Positions 20,963 through 32,316 of a stretch of 64,000 bases of DNA are shown here, one piece after another. Under the pieces are notes generated by a model. That model had not been told where the DNA came from, made no database searches, and was given only the letters and a program-made list of their open reading frames with translations. Each line of letters begins with the position of its first letter. Within the stretch, counting starts at the first letter, position 1. A program made the translations under genes and the position numbers. This DNA comes from Cordilura impudica (Eukaryota > Arthropoda > Insecta > Diptera > Scathophagidae): contig OY821520.1 of the NCBI GenBank assembly GCA_963682025.1, positions 180,734,626-180,798,625 of the forward strand. Reading direction: 5' to 3'.

Positions 20963-23890
20963 CTATTGTGCGGTGTTGTACACCAGATCACACATGTCAA
21001 AAGACCTAATTCTCCTGTGGTAAAACAAGAGGTCTGCACCATCGAATAAATAGCCACCATCCCTCAGGGTCAAGAGGTCTACCGGAGACATATACCCGTT
21101 ACCTAAGATAACCTCAACGTTCCTATTCCGCGTAAAGCACCCTGCCACCAAACCATTGTCCAGGGTAGATGCCCTCTCCAAAAATCTAATAGCTGAGTTC
21201 ACCAGGTAAACATCTATTCTAGGGGAACCTACACTGTTGTAGATCACCCTACAGGATGGTCTACGCACCACCCCATCTGGCCCAATCTCAGGCCTCAATC
21301 CCAGGCATGCCCTAAAGATACGCCGTTCCCATATCCGAAACCTCTCCATCTGGCTCGAAGAAATTCCAAACCAGGTAGGAAAGGCATATGATATGAGGGG
21401 TCTTATTATCTGAAAGTACACCAACAACCTCACCCTGGTACTGAGGCCACCCCTCCTTCCTATTAATCTATGGTATACCCAGTATACCTTCTTAACCTTT
21501 TCCAATATATAATCTATATGCCTATAATACTCAAAATTCTCGTGGAATATTACCCCCAAGTATTTAATTCTATCCCCTACAACTATATTCTCCATACCAA
21601 CCCTGAGGACAGGTACAAAGCTCCTTGCGTTACGGAAGAGGCGCCCGCGCCTCCCTTTTATAATGATCCCATTACATTTACCAACGTTCAGCCGAAGTCC
21701 CCATTGACGAAAGTAAGCTGAGAGAGTCTCCAGGTAAGCATTTACCCTCCTATTCGTTGTCCTGGCCCCAGCACCCGAGGCCGCAATCAAAATATCGTCA
21801 GCATAGACGAGCAGTAAATCACCCTCTGGTGGTTGAGGGATGTCAGATACAAATATGTTATACAATACTGGCCCCAGTAGCGACCCCTGTGGAACACCTG
21901 CCACTACATTTCTCGTTCCAGAGAGACTCTCACCGACCCTCACTCTGAAGGTCCGTCCCTTTAAAAAATCTGCAACCATCCTGCACGTTCCCCTGTCAAA
22001 GCCCATAGTGGTCATCTTGTACAGTATGCCCCCCTGCCATGCTGTATCAAATGCCCTGGAAAAGTCAAGGCTAACAGCGATGGTAGCATACCTGTTGTTA
22101 AGTCCCCTAGTCACAAAGTCCGAAAATAACATCAGTGCATGAGATGTCGAGTGGCCACCTTTAAACCCAAACTGAAAATCCTTTAGTATATCACCGTTGG
22201 AAATTCTGTTGCGAATCCTGTTCAAAACAAAGTATTCAAGCAACTTTCCGAAAGCAGATAGAAGGGATATGGGCCTGTAGTTTCCACTCTGAGCCGGATC
22301 AGAACCCGGCTTCAGGATGGGTACTATTAGCGCCTCCTTCCATATTTTTGGAAAATAGCATAAATTAATGCAGTGATTCAACAAGACTGCTAAAAACCTC
22401 CAGGTCGGAAAGTCAGTCCTCCGGAGAACTATATCCGGAATTCCATCCCTACCAGCTGACTTCTTATTGCTTCTTCTTCTCAAAGCTGAACCTATATCAG
22501 ATGGACCAATAAAGCCGTGTGCCGTCGTACCTTCATCTGCCCTAATGTCACCCCCAAACGAAATCAGAGGTGTTCCGTCATCCAGTTCCGAAATATTCCT
22601 ATTCACAAAGTCAATAAATACATCAGACCGTATTTCAGGACCTACGCCGCATATCCCATGAAAACTGTCAGCTAAAAGATCAGCCTTCCCCTTTTCATCC
22701 GATATAACAGTCTCGCCTAAACCCTTTAAGTCCGGTATCGGACGTCGACCGCGACGATTAGTGGCCCGATTCACCTGACGAAATGTCAGATTGTCAACCC
22801 TAATGTCCTGTAAGTATTTTGTCCAATAATCTTGTTCGTAAACTGCAATGGCTCCCTGAATTATCCTATCCAGATTTCTTATGTCAGCCCTAACTATATT
22901 TGCACGACCAGGGTCCTCTGTTCGCTGCAAAATCCTCCTCAGTCTTTTCTTCTCTCCTATATACCCAAGTATAACTGGAGAAAGCTTCAAGAGTCCCCTT
23001 CCCCCCACTGGGACTTTCGGTATTGAGGAATCCATAGCACTCCGAAATATTCCGCCCATAGCCTCAATACACTCGTCAATTTCCTGTGTTGTTACGTTTC
23101 TATTAGTAGGTAGTTCATGTCTCGGAAGTCCCCGATTAAGTTCCCTGTTAAAAAGTCTTCTATTCATTTTGTCGAAATTATACAACATTGGTCTTTCCCG
23201 CTCGACAAGGCCACCAGTCTCAATTAAAATCTCCACTGCCCTATGGTCCGATTCAAAGTCTAAAGTGTTCAACCCGCTGTCAGAACCCGCTGTCAAGGAT
23301 ATATCAGATGATGATATAAAAAAATCTATAAAAGATGAAGAAGTCCGTGTTATCCGTGTCGCCCCGTTAGTTCGGTTAATGTCCATATATGGACAAGCAA
23401 GTAAAATGTCCCGCAGAGCGTTTCCGTTAGCGTTCGTGACAGCCCCCCCCCAGTACGGGTGTCTAGCATTAAGGTCAGCCCCAATAAGAACCTTTCCGTG
23501 TCCAGCTAAGTCAACTATGGCGTCAAAGTCTGATCCGAGTAGCGAGTCCTGAGGTCGCAGGTATAGGGCAATCACCATCATAGAGGTTCCACCCACACTC
23601 TCAACGCGAATCGCAGTGTTTTCCACGTTTCCGGTATCCAGAACAACCCTCTCGCAACGTATGTCGTCCCTTATAAAGACGGCTGTCCCTCCTCCACGTC
23701 CCCTCTGTCGGTTCTGTCTGTACGTTATATACCCCCCGAAGTCAATCCTATGTCCCGGGGAGAGTTTATGCTCCGCAATTAGTAAAATGTCCGGTCGATG
23801 GGTATCCAAAAATACCCTTAAATAATGTCGCCTGTGTCTTGAGACGATGGAGTTTACGTTTATAAAAATACACTTGAGTGTTCTAGCCAT
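20963..23890 (-). CDS. Family B ORF2, endonuclease/reverse transcriptase, copy B1
   Basis: 975 residues, collinear with family A ORF2 and seven shorter in the linker before the RT (ADEGTTAHG versus a longer form). The endonuclease has NVNSI, Glu40, GADLNARHPYWGG and SDHR; the RT has DFSRAFD, PQGSLLGP and YADD (about residue 696-699). No RNase H or CCHC at the C-terminus. It starts in ATGGCTAG shared with the ORF1 end. No break is seen. Protein identical to copy B2 by eye and one residue different from B3 (Phe versus Leu in ERFRIWERR). Confidence 0.95.
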   Translation of the reverse strand: MARTLKCIFINVNSIVSRHRRHYLRVFLDTHRPDILLIAEHKLSPGHRIDFGGYITYRQNRQRGRGGGTAVFIRDDIRCERVVLDTGNVENTAIRVESVGGTSMMVIALYLRPQDSLLGSDFDAIVDLAGHGKVLIGADLNARHPYWGGAVTNANGNALRDILLACPYMDINRTNGATRITRTSSSFIDFFISSSDISLTAGSDSGLNTLDFESDHRAVEILIETGGLVERERPMLYNFDKMNRRLFNRELNRGLPRHELPTNRNVTTQEIDECIEAMGGIFRSAMDSSIPKVPVGGRGLLKLSPVILGYIGEKKRLRRILQRTEDPGRANIVRADIRNLDRIIQGAIAVYEQDYWTKYLQDIRVDNLTFRQVNRATNRRGRRPIPDLKGLGETVISDEKGKADLLADSFHGICGVGPEIRSDVFIDFVNRNISELDDGTPLISFGGDIRADEGTTAHGFIGPSDIGSALRRRSNKKSAGRDGIPDIVLRRTDFPTWRFLAVLLNHCINLCYFPKIWKEALIVPILKPGSDPAQSGNYRPISLLSAFGKLLEYFVLNRIRNRISNGDILKDFQFGFKGGHSTSHALMLFSDFVTRGLNNRYATIAVSLDFSRAFDTAWQGGILYKMTTMGFDRGTCRMVADFLKGRTFRVRVGESLSGTRNVVAGVPQGSLLGPVLYNIFVSDIPQPPEGDLLLVYADDILIAASGAGARTTNRRVNAYLETLSAYFRQWGLRLNVGKCNGIIIKGRRGRLFRNARSFVPVLRVGMENIVVGDRIKYLGVIFHENFEYYRHIDYILEKVKKVYWVYHRLIGRRGGLSTRVRLLVYFQIIRPLISYAFPTWFGISSSQMERFRIWERRIFRACLGLRPEIGPDGVVRRPSCRVIYNSVGSPRIDVYLVNSAIRFLERASTLDNGLVAGCFTRNRNVEVILGNGYMSPVDLLTLRDGGYLFDGADLLFYHRRIRSFDMCDLVYNTAQ

Positions 23891-25505
23891 CCTGACGTAT
23901 AGAGATCAGCATCCCAAGCAGAGCCCGAGATTTATCCTCATCTGTAACTAATGTCTGATATTGCCTAGCAAAACCACCAATTTTCCCTAAACACTTCAGA
24001 ATACCCCCTCCAAAGAACCGTTGGCAGTCCCTATCTAAGATATTAAACTGTGCAGTAGAGTCACTCAGACTAAAATCACTGCCCACACTCCCTTCAGGCA
24101 CAGATGCCATCTTGGCAGCTGCCGCATAAGAGACTCCAGCTCCCATAATGCCATGCCTTGGAGCCCTCTCCGTGGCCTTTCCCATCATGCCGCCATTTAC
24201 CTTCTTCAAGTGAACCCTATTAAGAAGCTCCTTTCTCCTCGGACAATCCCTAGAGCTAGCAGCGTGTCCCTCAACGCCACAATTCACGCACTTTGTAGTC
24301 AAACCTATCTTGCGGACCAACTGTCCCGTGACAGCATCTTTGACTATAGTCTCAGCAGTATTCTCGCCCTTGGCGGGCACACTGCACTTACCAGGACCGT
24401 GATCCCCGCCACATTTCACACATCTATAGGGCATCTGGCAGTTACTCGAAACATGGCCAAAACGTTGGCAATTGTAACACTGTGTAAGACCCTTCCGCTT
24501 AAAACTCCCTATCTGAACCTTACAATGGAGAATATATTTAATCCCATAAAAAGATTTTATATCCGAGGACCTATCCATCTGGATCAACCACTTATCGCCA
24601 CCTAACTTCTGTAACCTTTTCACATTCAAAGCGATCCGCAGGTCACCTAGGTATTCCCGCACCTCCTCAACCTCATACGAATCCGATAGACCCTTAATCA
24701 GAACCGAGATGGGTCTCAACTCCTTAGGAGTAAATGTATAGAAATGTATCTTTCTATCCACTAGCAAATCCTTAACACCATTAAAATCGTCAATAGTGCA
24801 GACCCCTATGTTCGCGACATTTTTGCTTAAAATTTTTACGATAAAATTACTATGACCTAATTTCGCAGTCATACCCTCTGTCAAACTTTTAATATTAATA
24901 TTGTAAACCGTAATAGCCGGTACAGACTTAAAATTTACCTTATCCACAGTACTGTCGCCTTTTCTAGTACCATTCAATGGTTCGGTATCCTTTTCCGCCT
25001 TATTCTTATTAACGCCTTTGTTGATTGCAGCTCCTTTGGCAACAGGTGATTTTTTAAATTTTCCTGATGTGATGCCACCACCCTTCTTATCAGCGGAACT
25101 TTCAACACACCTCATATTAACAGATGCCGGTTTTATATTAGCCGCATCTTTCGGCTCAATTTTAGCCGCCACATCGAGTTGATCTTGGCTCATAGCACTA
25201 TCAGTTTCCATTTCATCTTCAGATGAGCAATCTCCACAACTAGCCTTAGAAACAATGGCCTCCCATTTTTCAAAGCTGCCTCTCATCTTCTTATTTTCCT
25301 CTAGAAGGCTCAAAATCATTTCCTTCTGTTCAGTAATCTGAAGCATGGCTGCCTCGTACATCTTCTTATAATCACCAGAGTCATTTTCAACCGACCCTGC
25401 TCTCTTCCTCTTCGGACCAAGAACTTCGTCTCCCTCCATAGCAGTTACAGGACACAACACAATATACTCGGCACAACTTAAATTTATAACTTTTTCACTT
25501 TTCAC
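23883..25505 (-). CDS. Family B ORF1, gag-like nucleic-acid-binding protein, copy B1
   Basis: 540 codons from the first ATG (25505), or 518 from a second ATG at 25439. The second (MEGDEVLGPKRKRAGS) aligns with the family A start MEDEDYLNLKRKRAES and is my preferred start; the extra 22 residues have no counterpart. Counting from the first Met: possible coiled coil about 45-85, Ser/Lys-rich linker, PRE_C2HC-like region about 195-340, zinc knuckles C343-C346-H351-C356, C362-C365-H369-C374 and C406-C409-H414-C421. It should coat element RNA. Intact. Confidence 0.92.
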   Translation of the reverse strand: MKSEKVINLSCAEYIVLCPVTAMEGDEVLGPKRKRAGSVENDSGDYKKMYEAAMLQITEQKEMILSLLEENKKMRGSFEKWEAIVSKASCGDCSSEDEMETDSAMSQDQLDVAAKIEPKDAANIKPASVNMRCVESSADKKGGGITSGKFKKSPVAKGAAINKGVNKNKAEKDTEPLNGTRKGDSTVDKVNFKSVPAITVYNINIKSLTEGMTAKLGHSNFIVKILSKNVANIGVCTIDDFNGVKDLLVDRKIHFYTFTPKELRPISVLIKGLSDSYEVEEVREYLGDLRIALNVKRLQKLGGDKWLIQMDRSSDIKSFYGIKYILHCKVQIGSFKRKGLTQCYNCQRFGHVSSNCQMPYRCVKCGGDHGPGKCSVPAKGENTAETIVKDAVTGQLVRKIGLTTKCVNCGVEGHAASSRDCPRRKELLNRVHLKKVNGGMMGKATERAPRHGIMGAGVSYAAAAKMASVPEGSVGSDFSLSDSTAQFNILDRDCQRFFGGGILKCLGKIGGFARQYQTLVTDEDKSRALLGMLISIRQDG

Positions 25506-25571
25506 TTTTAACTACACAATATAGCACACTAGCTTGGCTGCTAGCAAACGAATGAATTATTTGAATTTTTC
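25506..25571 (-). promoter_or_regulatory. Family B 5' UTR, copy B1
   Basis: Starts GAAAAATTCAAATAATTC; TGCTAGCAGCCAA lies about 27-39 nt from the 5' end and matches a family A block closer to its own end. With the second ATG as start the leader reaches 25440. Confidence 0.55.
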
Positions 25572-26116
<545 letters not shown>

Positions 26117-26168
26117 ATATTTTTCTGGATAACATATGGCACAAATTCAAACATTTTTAAAAACAATC

Positions 26169-26184
26169 GGTCCTTTTCAGGACC
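26169..26184 (+). terminator. Histone 3' stem-loop, H4 unit 3
   Basis: GGTCCT-TTTC-AGGACC. Confidence 0.95.
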
Positions 26185-27090
26185 ACTAAAAACTTAAAAA
26201 AAGAGTTAATACGTGTTGCAAATTTTTATTTATTTACCAATTTCTCAATATTTATTTTGAATTTTACGAAAATATTTCGTATTTGTGAAGAAAATAAATT
26301 AATATATTACAAATCAAGGTGATATTTTTTTTTTTTGGCGCCAAACTTATATCACAGGAAAAAATATATTTTATATACGTATGCATTTTTATTTTCAATT
26401 TTACTTTAGTACAGTAACAGTTTCTATGGAATTTTGTGTATATACATACGAATTTTCTTTTGTAAATTAGGGATTTTATCAAAATTGTTTCTTTAAGTTT
26501 TTGTAGAAGTTATTAAAAATCTAAATTTTTTGTATCACCCAATGATAATTTTCAACAGAAAGTATTACAAAAATTTCAGATTGTTTTAAAATTCTATTAT
26601 AATAGTTTAAAAACTAGTAATACCCGTAATATAAATTATATATTCAGTTATAAAAAAGTCAAATCACAATTAAATTTTCAATGAATTTTTATCAAATCTT
26701 TATATCTCAAATTTTTCGTATATATTATTTGAATTAAAATTTCTCACGCGAACAAAACAAAGTATTCTTTAACTCCTAATGGAAATGGCTGTACTCAATA
26801 TAAAAAAAAACAGTTCAAACATACGCACACAAAATAAAAACGAAAATCTTTGTATGTATAAATAAAAGCAAGAACAAAATACAATCGAACGATTACGTTT
26901 GTGTGTGTGTATTTTTGTTTTCTTGTTATTATACACACATTCAATTTATTTTGTTTTCTTGCTATTATACACACATTCGTTAATTTTCACCTATATTTAA
27001 AAAAAAAAAACAAACGAAATGGAAGGGAAAAATAGTAAAAATAAATTTAGTTTTTGAAAAATTTCTTCTCTTTTTTGTAAAAGAATTTGT

Positions 27091-27106
27091 CGTCCTGAAA
27101 AGGACG
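27091..27106 (-). terminator. Histone 3' stem-loop, H2A unit 3
   Basis: CGTCCT-TTTC-AGGACG on the minus strand. Confidence 0.93.
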
Positions 27107-27150
27107 GATTGTTGTTGTTGTATTTTGTTTGTTTGTTTAGATATCTCCAT

Positions 27151-27786
<636 letters not shown>

Positions 27787-28164
27787 ATGCCTCCTAAAGC
27801 AAGTGGTAAAGCAGCTAAAAAGGCCGGCAAAGCCCAAAAAAATATCACGAAGAGTGGTGGTGACAAGACCAGAAGGAAGAAGCGCAAGGAAAGTTACGCC
27901 ATCTACATTTACAAAGTGTTGAAGCAAGTACATCCTGATACTGGTATTTCTTCAAAGGCCATGAGTATCATGAACAGTTTTGTAAATGATATTTTTGAAC
28001 GTATTGCCGCTGAAGCCTCTCGTTTAGCTCAATACAACAAACGTTCGACCATTACCAGTCGGGAAATTCAAACTGCTGTCCGCCTATTGTTACCCGGTGA
28101 ATTGGCTAAGCATGCTGTGAGCGAAGGTACAAAAGCTGTCACCAAATATACCAGCTCCAAGTAA
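27787..28164 (+). CDS. His2B: Histone H2B, unit 3
   Basis: 125 residues, IAAEASRL form, intact. Confidence 0.97.
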   Translation: MPPKASGKAAKKAGKAQKNITKSGGDKTRRKKRKESYAIYIYKVLKQVHPDTGISSKAMSIMNSFVNDIFERIAAEASRLAQYNKRSTITSREIQTAVRLLLPGELAKHAVSEGTKAVTKYTSSK

Positions 28165-28195
28165 ATTCTGCCGTTGTGAAATTCCATATATAAAA

Positions 28196-28211
28196 GGCCC
28201 TTTTCAGGGCC
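28196..28211 (+). terminator. Histone 3' stem-loop, H2B unit 3
   Basis: GGCCCT-TTTC-AGGGCC. Confidence 0.95.
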
Positions 28212-28764
28212 ACAAAATTAATTCAAAAAGAGATTTTCTTGTTACTGCTACTTTTTTTCCTATTAATATAAAATCAAGATGATGATGATGATGGATGAAT
28301 GAATGAATCAAGAACTGAAAAAATGGACGATTCTAACATTTCCAAGATATATTAAGAAATTTTTTGTTTTTTTCTAATATAATTTTGCAATTACTAATAA
28401 ATTGGTAAATCTTTTGTGAATATTTTAGTTTTTTCTGTAATTTAATATGAAAGGTATTTGATTTTCTTAAACTTTCCATTCTTATTTTTTTTATATATAT
28501 GAATACATATATATATTTAATTAATCTGTTTTCGTGTAATTATATCAATTCTCTACATGATTTTATATAATTTGTATTTTCTTCTAAAAACATAATTTTT
28601 AATTTCTTCCTCAGAATCTGCAAATCCTTATGAAATAATCTATGTTTTAACTAATCTCTTCATTTACTTATATTTATTTTGAAATGTTTTTCCTAATATA
28701 TTTTGTTATTAGGTAGAAAATTTGTTTAATTTGTAATTTAATCTCTTTTTAGTAAATATTTTGT

Positions 28765-28780
28765 AGCCCTGAAAAGGGCT
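28765..28780 (-). terminator. Histone 3' stem-loop, H1 unit 3
   Basis: AGCCCT-TTTC-AGGGCT on the minus strand. Confidence 0.93.
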
Positions 28781-28842
28781 GTTTAGATAATAAATCTTTT
28801 TTCGAATATCGAAAATAATTTGTTCTTCTTTTGGGAAAAAAT

Positions 28843-29541
28843 TTACTTTTTGCCGGCGGCTTTCTTGGCAGCTGGTTTCTTTGCTGCTGGAACAACTTTT
28901 TTCGATTTAGCTGCAACTACTGCGGCGGACTTTGCCTTTGGTGGTTTTGGTTTTGTTGCTGGTGCTTTTTTGATGGCAACAGCTGCGGCGGGTTTTGCTT
29001 TAACTGTACCAGTCTTTTTGGCGGTTTTTGCCTTCGACTTTTCGGTCTTTTTCTTTTCGGCCGTCTTCTTGGCAGCAGTTGCTTTCTTTACTGTAACAGC
29101 AGTTGCCTTCTTTTTGGTAGCAGCGGCAGTCTTCTTCTTTTTCTCACCAGCAGCCTTTTTCTTTTCAACAGCAGCTTTTGTTGGCTTGGGATCTTTTGAG
29201 GCAGCAACAGACAATTTGAATGAACCAGAAGCACCCTTACCTTTTGTTTGAATCAATTTTCCACTCGAAACGGCACCAACCAAATATTTCTTAATAAAAG
29301 GCGCCAATTTTTGGGAGTCTACCTTGTATGTACTATTCAGATATTTCTTAATGGCTTGAATTGATGAACCACCACGTTCCTTTAAAGTTTTAATGGCAGC
29401 ATCGACCATCACTTGTGTAGTGGGATGAGTTGCTGATGGTTTCTTTGCCTTAGTGGAGGCAGCTTTTTTAGCCTTTTTCTCTGCAGCGGGAGCAGCAGCA
29501 ACTGGAGATGCGGCAGATTCAACAACAGCGGTATCAGACAT
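28843..29541 (-). CDS. His1: Linker histone H1, unit 3
   Basis: 232 residues, protein as in unit 1; carries the TCAACAGCAGC silent form shared with units 1 and 4, although its neighbour spacer matches unit 2. Confidence 0.96.
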   Translation of the reverse strand: MSDTAVVESAASPVAAAPAAEKKAKKAASTKAKKPSATHPTTQVMVDAAIKTLKERGGSSIQAIKKYLNSTYKVDSQKLAPFIKKYLVGAVSSGKLIQTKGKGASGSFKLSVAASKDPKPTKAAVEKKKAAGEKKKKTAAATKKKATAVTVKKATAAKKTAEKKKTEKSKAKTAKKTGTVKAKPAAAVAIKKAPATKPKPPKAKSAAVVAAKSKKVVPAAKKPAAKKAAGKK

Positions 29542-31485
29542 GATTTTTTTTTTAATTTAATTTCAACACTTTAATATGAAACTTGTTTAACACTGTATAT
29601 GCGTATATAGATTTTATGTGTACACCACTTTTTTGTGGGTACATCGATATGTTGAGAAGCTCATAGTAGTCGAAACAAGCATTTTGCAAAATTTTTAGTG
29701 CGAGTGTGTATAAAATTTAACAAAAGTTTTTTCTGATTTTTAATTATTTCTACAATATTTTTGCAAAATTTAATCAATTTTCTTTTACAAATTAAAGCTT
29801 AGATATGAATGTTTATATATTAAAAAAGAAATTTTCATATTTAGTCTAATTTAAGTTTTTACTGACATTTATCTATCCAGATTGTACAAATTTTCCTACA
29901 AAATATCAACAAAATTAATTAAATTTACTAAAACTTAGACATATTTCTGTAATAATTTAATGAAATATTGAAATCTTACATATTTTCTTAAAGCTCGATT
30001 AAAAATTTTACCAATAAAATGTTTTTTAGATTTTTAAAAATTATTTCAAAATTTACTCTATTCTTGAGAAATTTTTTCATATTAGCAAAATTCTTATAAA
30101 GTTATTTTGTATAATTTTGCTCTTCACACATGAAATTAAATAGATTTATGTATTATTTTTATGAAAAATTAAAATATTTAGTTACATTTTAACCAAAATA
30201 TGTATAAACAATTAAATAATGAATTGAATTTTAAACAAAAACACTTTTAGTGCTAAAACTCATAGTACACATACGATTTATGATGTGCGTTATTGTATTT
30301 ATAGAATCATATTTTATTTATTTTAACATCAAACTTAAAATTTTACAAAAAATGATTTAAAAATATATGTATGTATATTGAAAAATACTTTGTTTAATTA
30401 AATAATTTTGAATGAAATATTTGATACATTTTTTAATAATTTAAGTTAAATTTCTTCACATTGGTGCAATTCATTTTGTATAGGTATCTGTATACAAATG
30501 AAAATAAATCCATTCAATCGTAATTATTTCGATAATTTCTTTTTTATGAAAAAATCAAAAACCGAATTTATGAAATTCTTTCGTAAGAATTAATATATTT
30601 ATTTAGAAAATGAATTTTTCAAGGAAAAAAATTTTAATTTTCAACATATTAGATATATTTCAGTAAAAACTACTACTTCTAAATATAATTTTAAATAATC
30701 GAATTTTTTTCGCTTCATTTGAGAAAATATTCGTTTTGTCGATGAATATTTTTGCATTTGTTAATATTTGTTTGTTTGGAAACGTCTGTGAAAATAATAA
30801 CAATTATAAAGCGAGATTCACAAACATTGTGATGTATTTGCAAAATTGTTTAACATTTTTTAATTCTTATATTAAAACAATTAGCGGAAAAAATAAAAAT
30901 ATTTCATTCTATTACTGCAAAATTTGCTATGAAAATTTTCATAAAATTATATAAAATGCAATTTATATTATTGAAGAATATAAATGAATATATTTAAAAA
31001 AAAAATATGATATAATTTTTTTTTTGGCGCCAAACTTACATCACAGGGAAAAAAGCAATTTACCGACGGCAAAATAATTTTAAAAAATGAAGTTATTAAA
31101 GCGAGATTCCCAAACAAAAACTAAAAAATATATTTATTTTACATTCTAATGTAAAAAAAAAAAATCTCAAAAATAGAAACAAAATGTCTGTCATATATTT
31201 ATTATTGTTGTAGAAAAAGTTTTTATTAAAAAAAAAAAAAAAGAAAAAAAACAAAAATTTAAATTTTTTGGCGCCAACTGCATATCACAGAAAAATGTCA
31301 ATTTACCGACGGCAAAATGATAATATATATATAAAAATCAATTTTGGCGCCAAACGGATATGAAAATAATATTAAATTAATGTAAAATTTATTTATTTTG
31401 TAGAAAAATATTGTCTCTTTCATAAATTTTTAGTGGTCCTGAAAAGGACCGATTGTTTGAAAAAAATTTGTTAATTGGGCATAAT
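29542..31485. other. H1-H3 spacer, unit 3
   Basis: Dyads at 31023-31034, 31267-31278 and 31343-31354. Carries the three family-B-linked spacer variants. AT-rich, no convincing gene. Confidence 0.8.
31435..31450 (-). terminator. Histone 3' stem-loop, H3 unit 3
   Basis: GGTCCT-TTTC-AGGACC on the minus strand. Confidence 0.94.
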
Positions 31486-31955
<470 letters not shown>

Positions 31956-31968
31956 AATTTTTCTGGCA
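31956..31968 (-). repeat. Target site duplication, H3-proximal, element B2
   Basis: Minus strand TGCCAGAAAAATT. Confidence 0.92.
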
Positions 31969-32316
31969 TTTCATTTCATTTCATTTATTTCCCAAAAATT
32001 CGATTTACAAAATACTCTTAAAGAATAATATTTTCTCTTAACATCTATTCCTTACGTACTAAGGTACTTTTCAAGGACTTAACAAATAATATATAAAAAT
32101 CCAGCTTAGCTGGGGCACTTAGTCATATAAATAAATTTAATACACTCAATAACATTCCTCAAAAAAGGGATATAAAAAAGGAGACATTTAATACATACTA
32201 ATACTTAAAAAACTATACTTATAAACTAAAAGGGTTAAATCTAAATATTTACATAAAAGAGGAAACAATATTTACAAAAGATAAAGAATGTAGTAAAAGA
32301 GTGAAAGATACAAGTT

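Larger units (their letters stand above)
20615..25571 (-). mobile_element. Family B non-LTR retrotransposon, complete copy B1, in H3 transcription start
   Basis: 4957 bp, no LTRs, 13-bp target duplications. On the minus strand: 5' UTR with TGCTAGCAGCCAA, ORF1, 8-nt overlap, ORF2, 3' UTR with two hairpins, AATAAA and a GAAAT-repeat tail. It is homologous to family A along both ORFs but clearly diverged. It lies between the H3 TATA and the H3 leader, in H3 orientation; element base +1 (25571) is 34 nt downstream of the first T of the H3 TATA (25605). Confidence 0.95.
26117..27150. other. H4-H2A spacer, unit 3
   Basis: Near-identical to unit 2; E2F-type dyad at 26334-26345. No gene seen. Confidence 0.85.
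28165..28842. other. H2B-H1 spacer, unit 3
   Basis: Same length and repeat-run state as unit 2 (678 bp). No gene seen. Confidence 0.85.

Noticed and set aside
21470..23552. Several 60-220 codon frames opposite family B ORF2
   Set aside because: Antisense shadows of a long conserved coding region; they repeat identically in B1-B3 because the element does.
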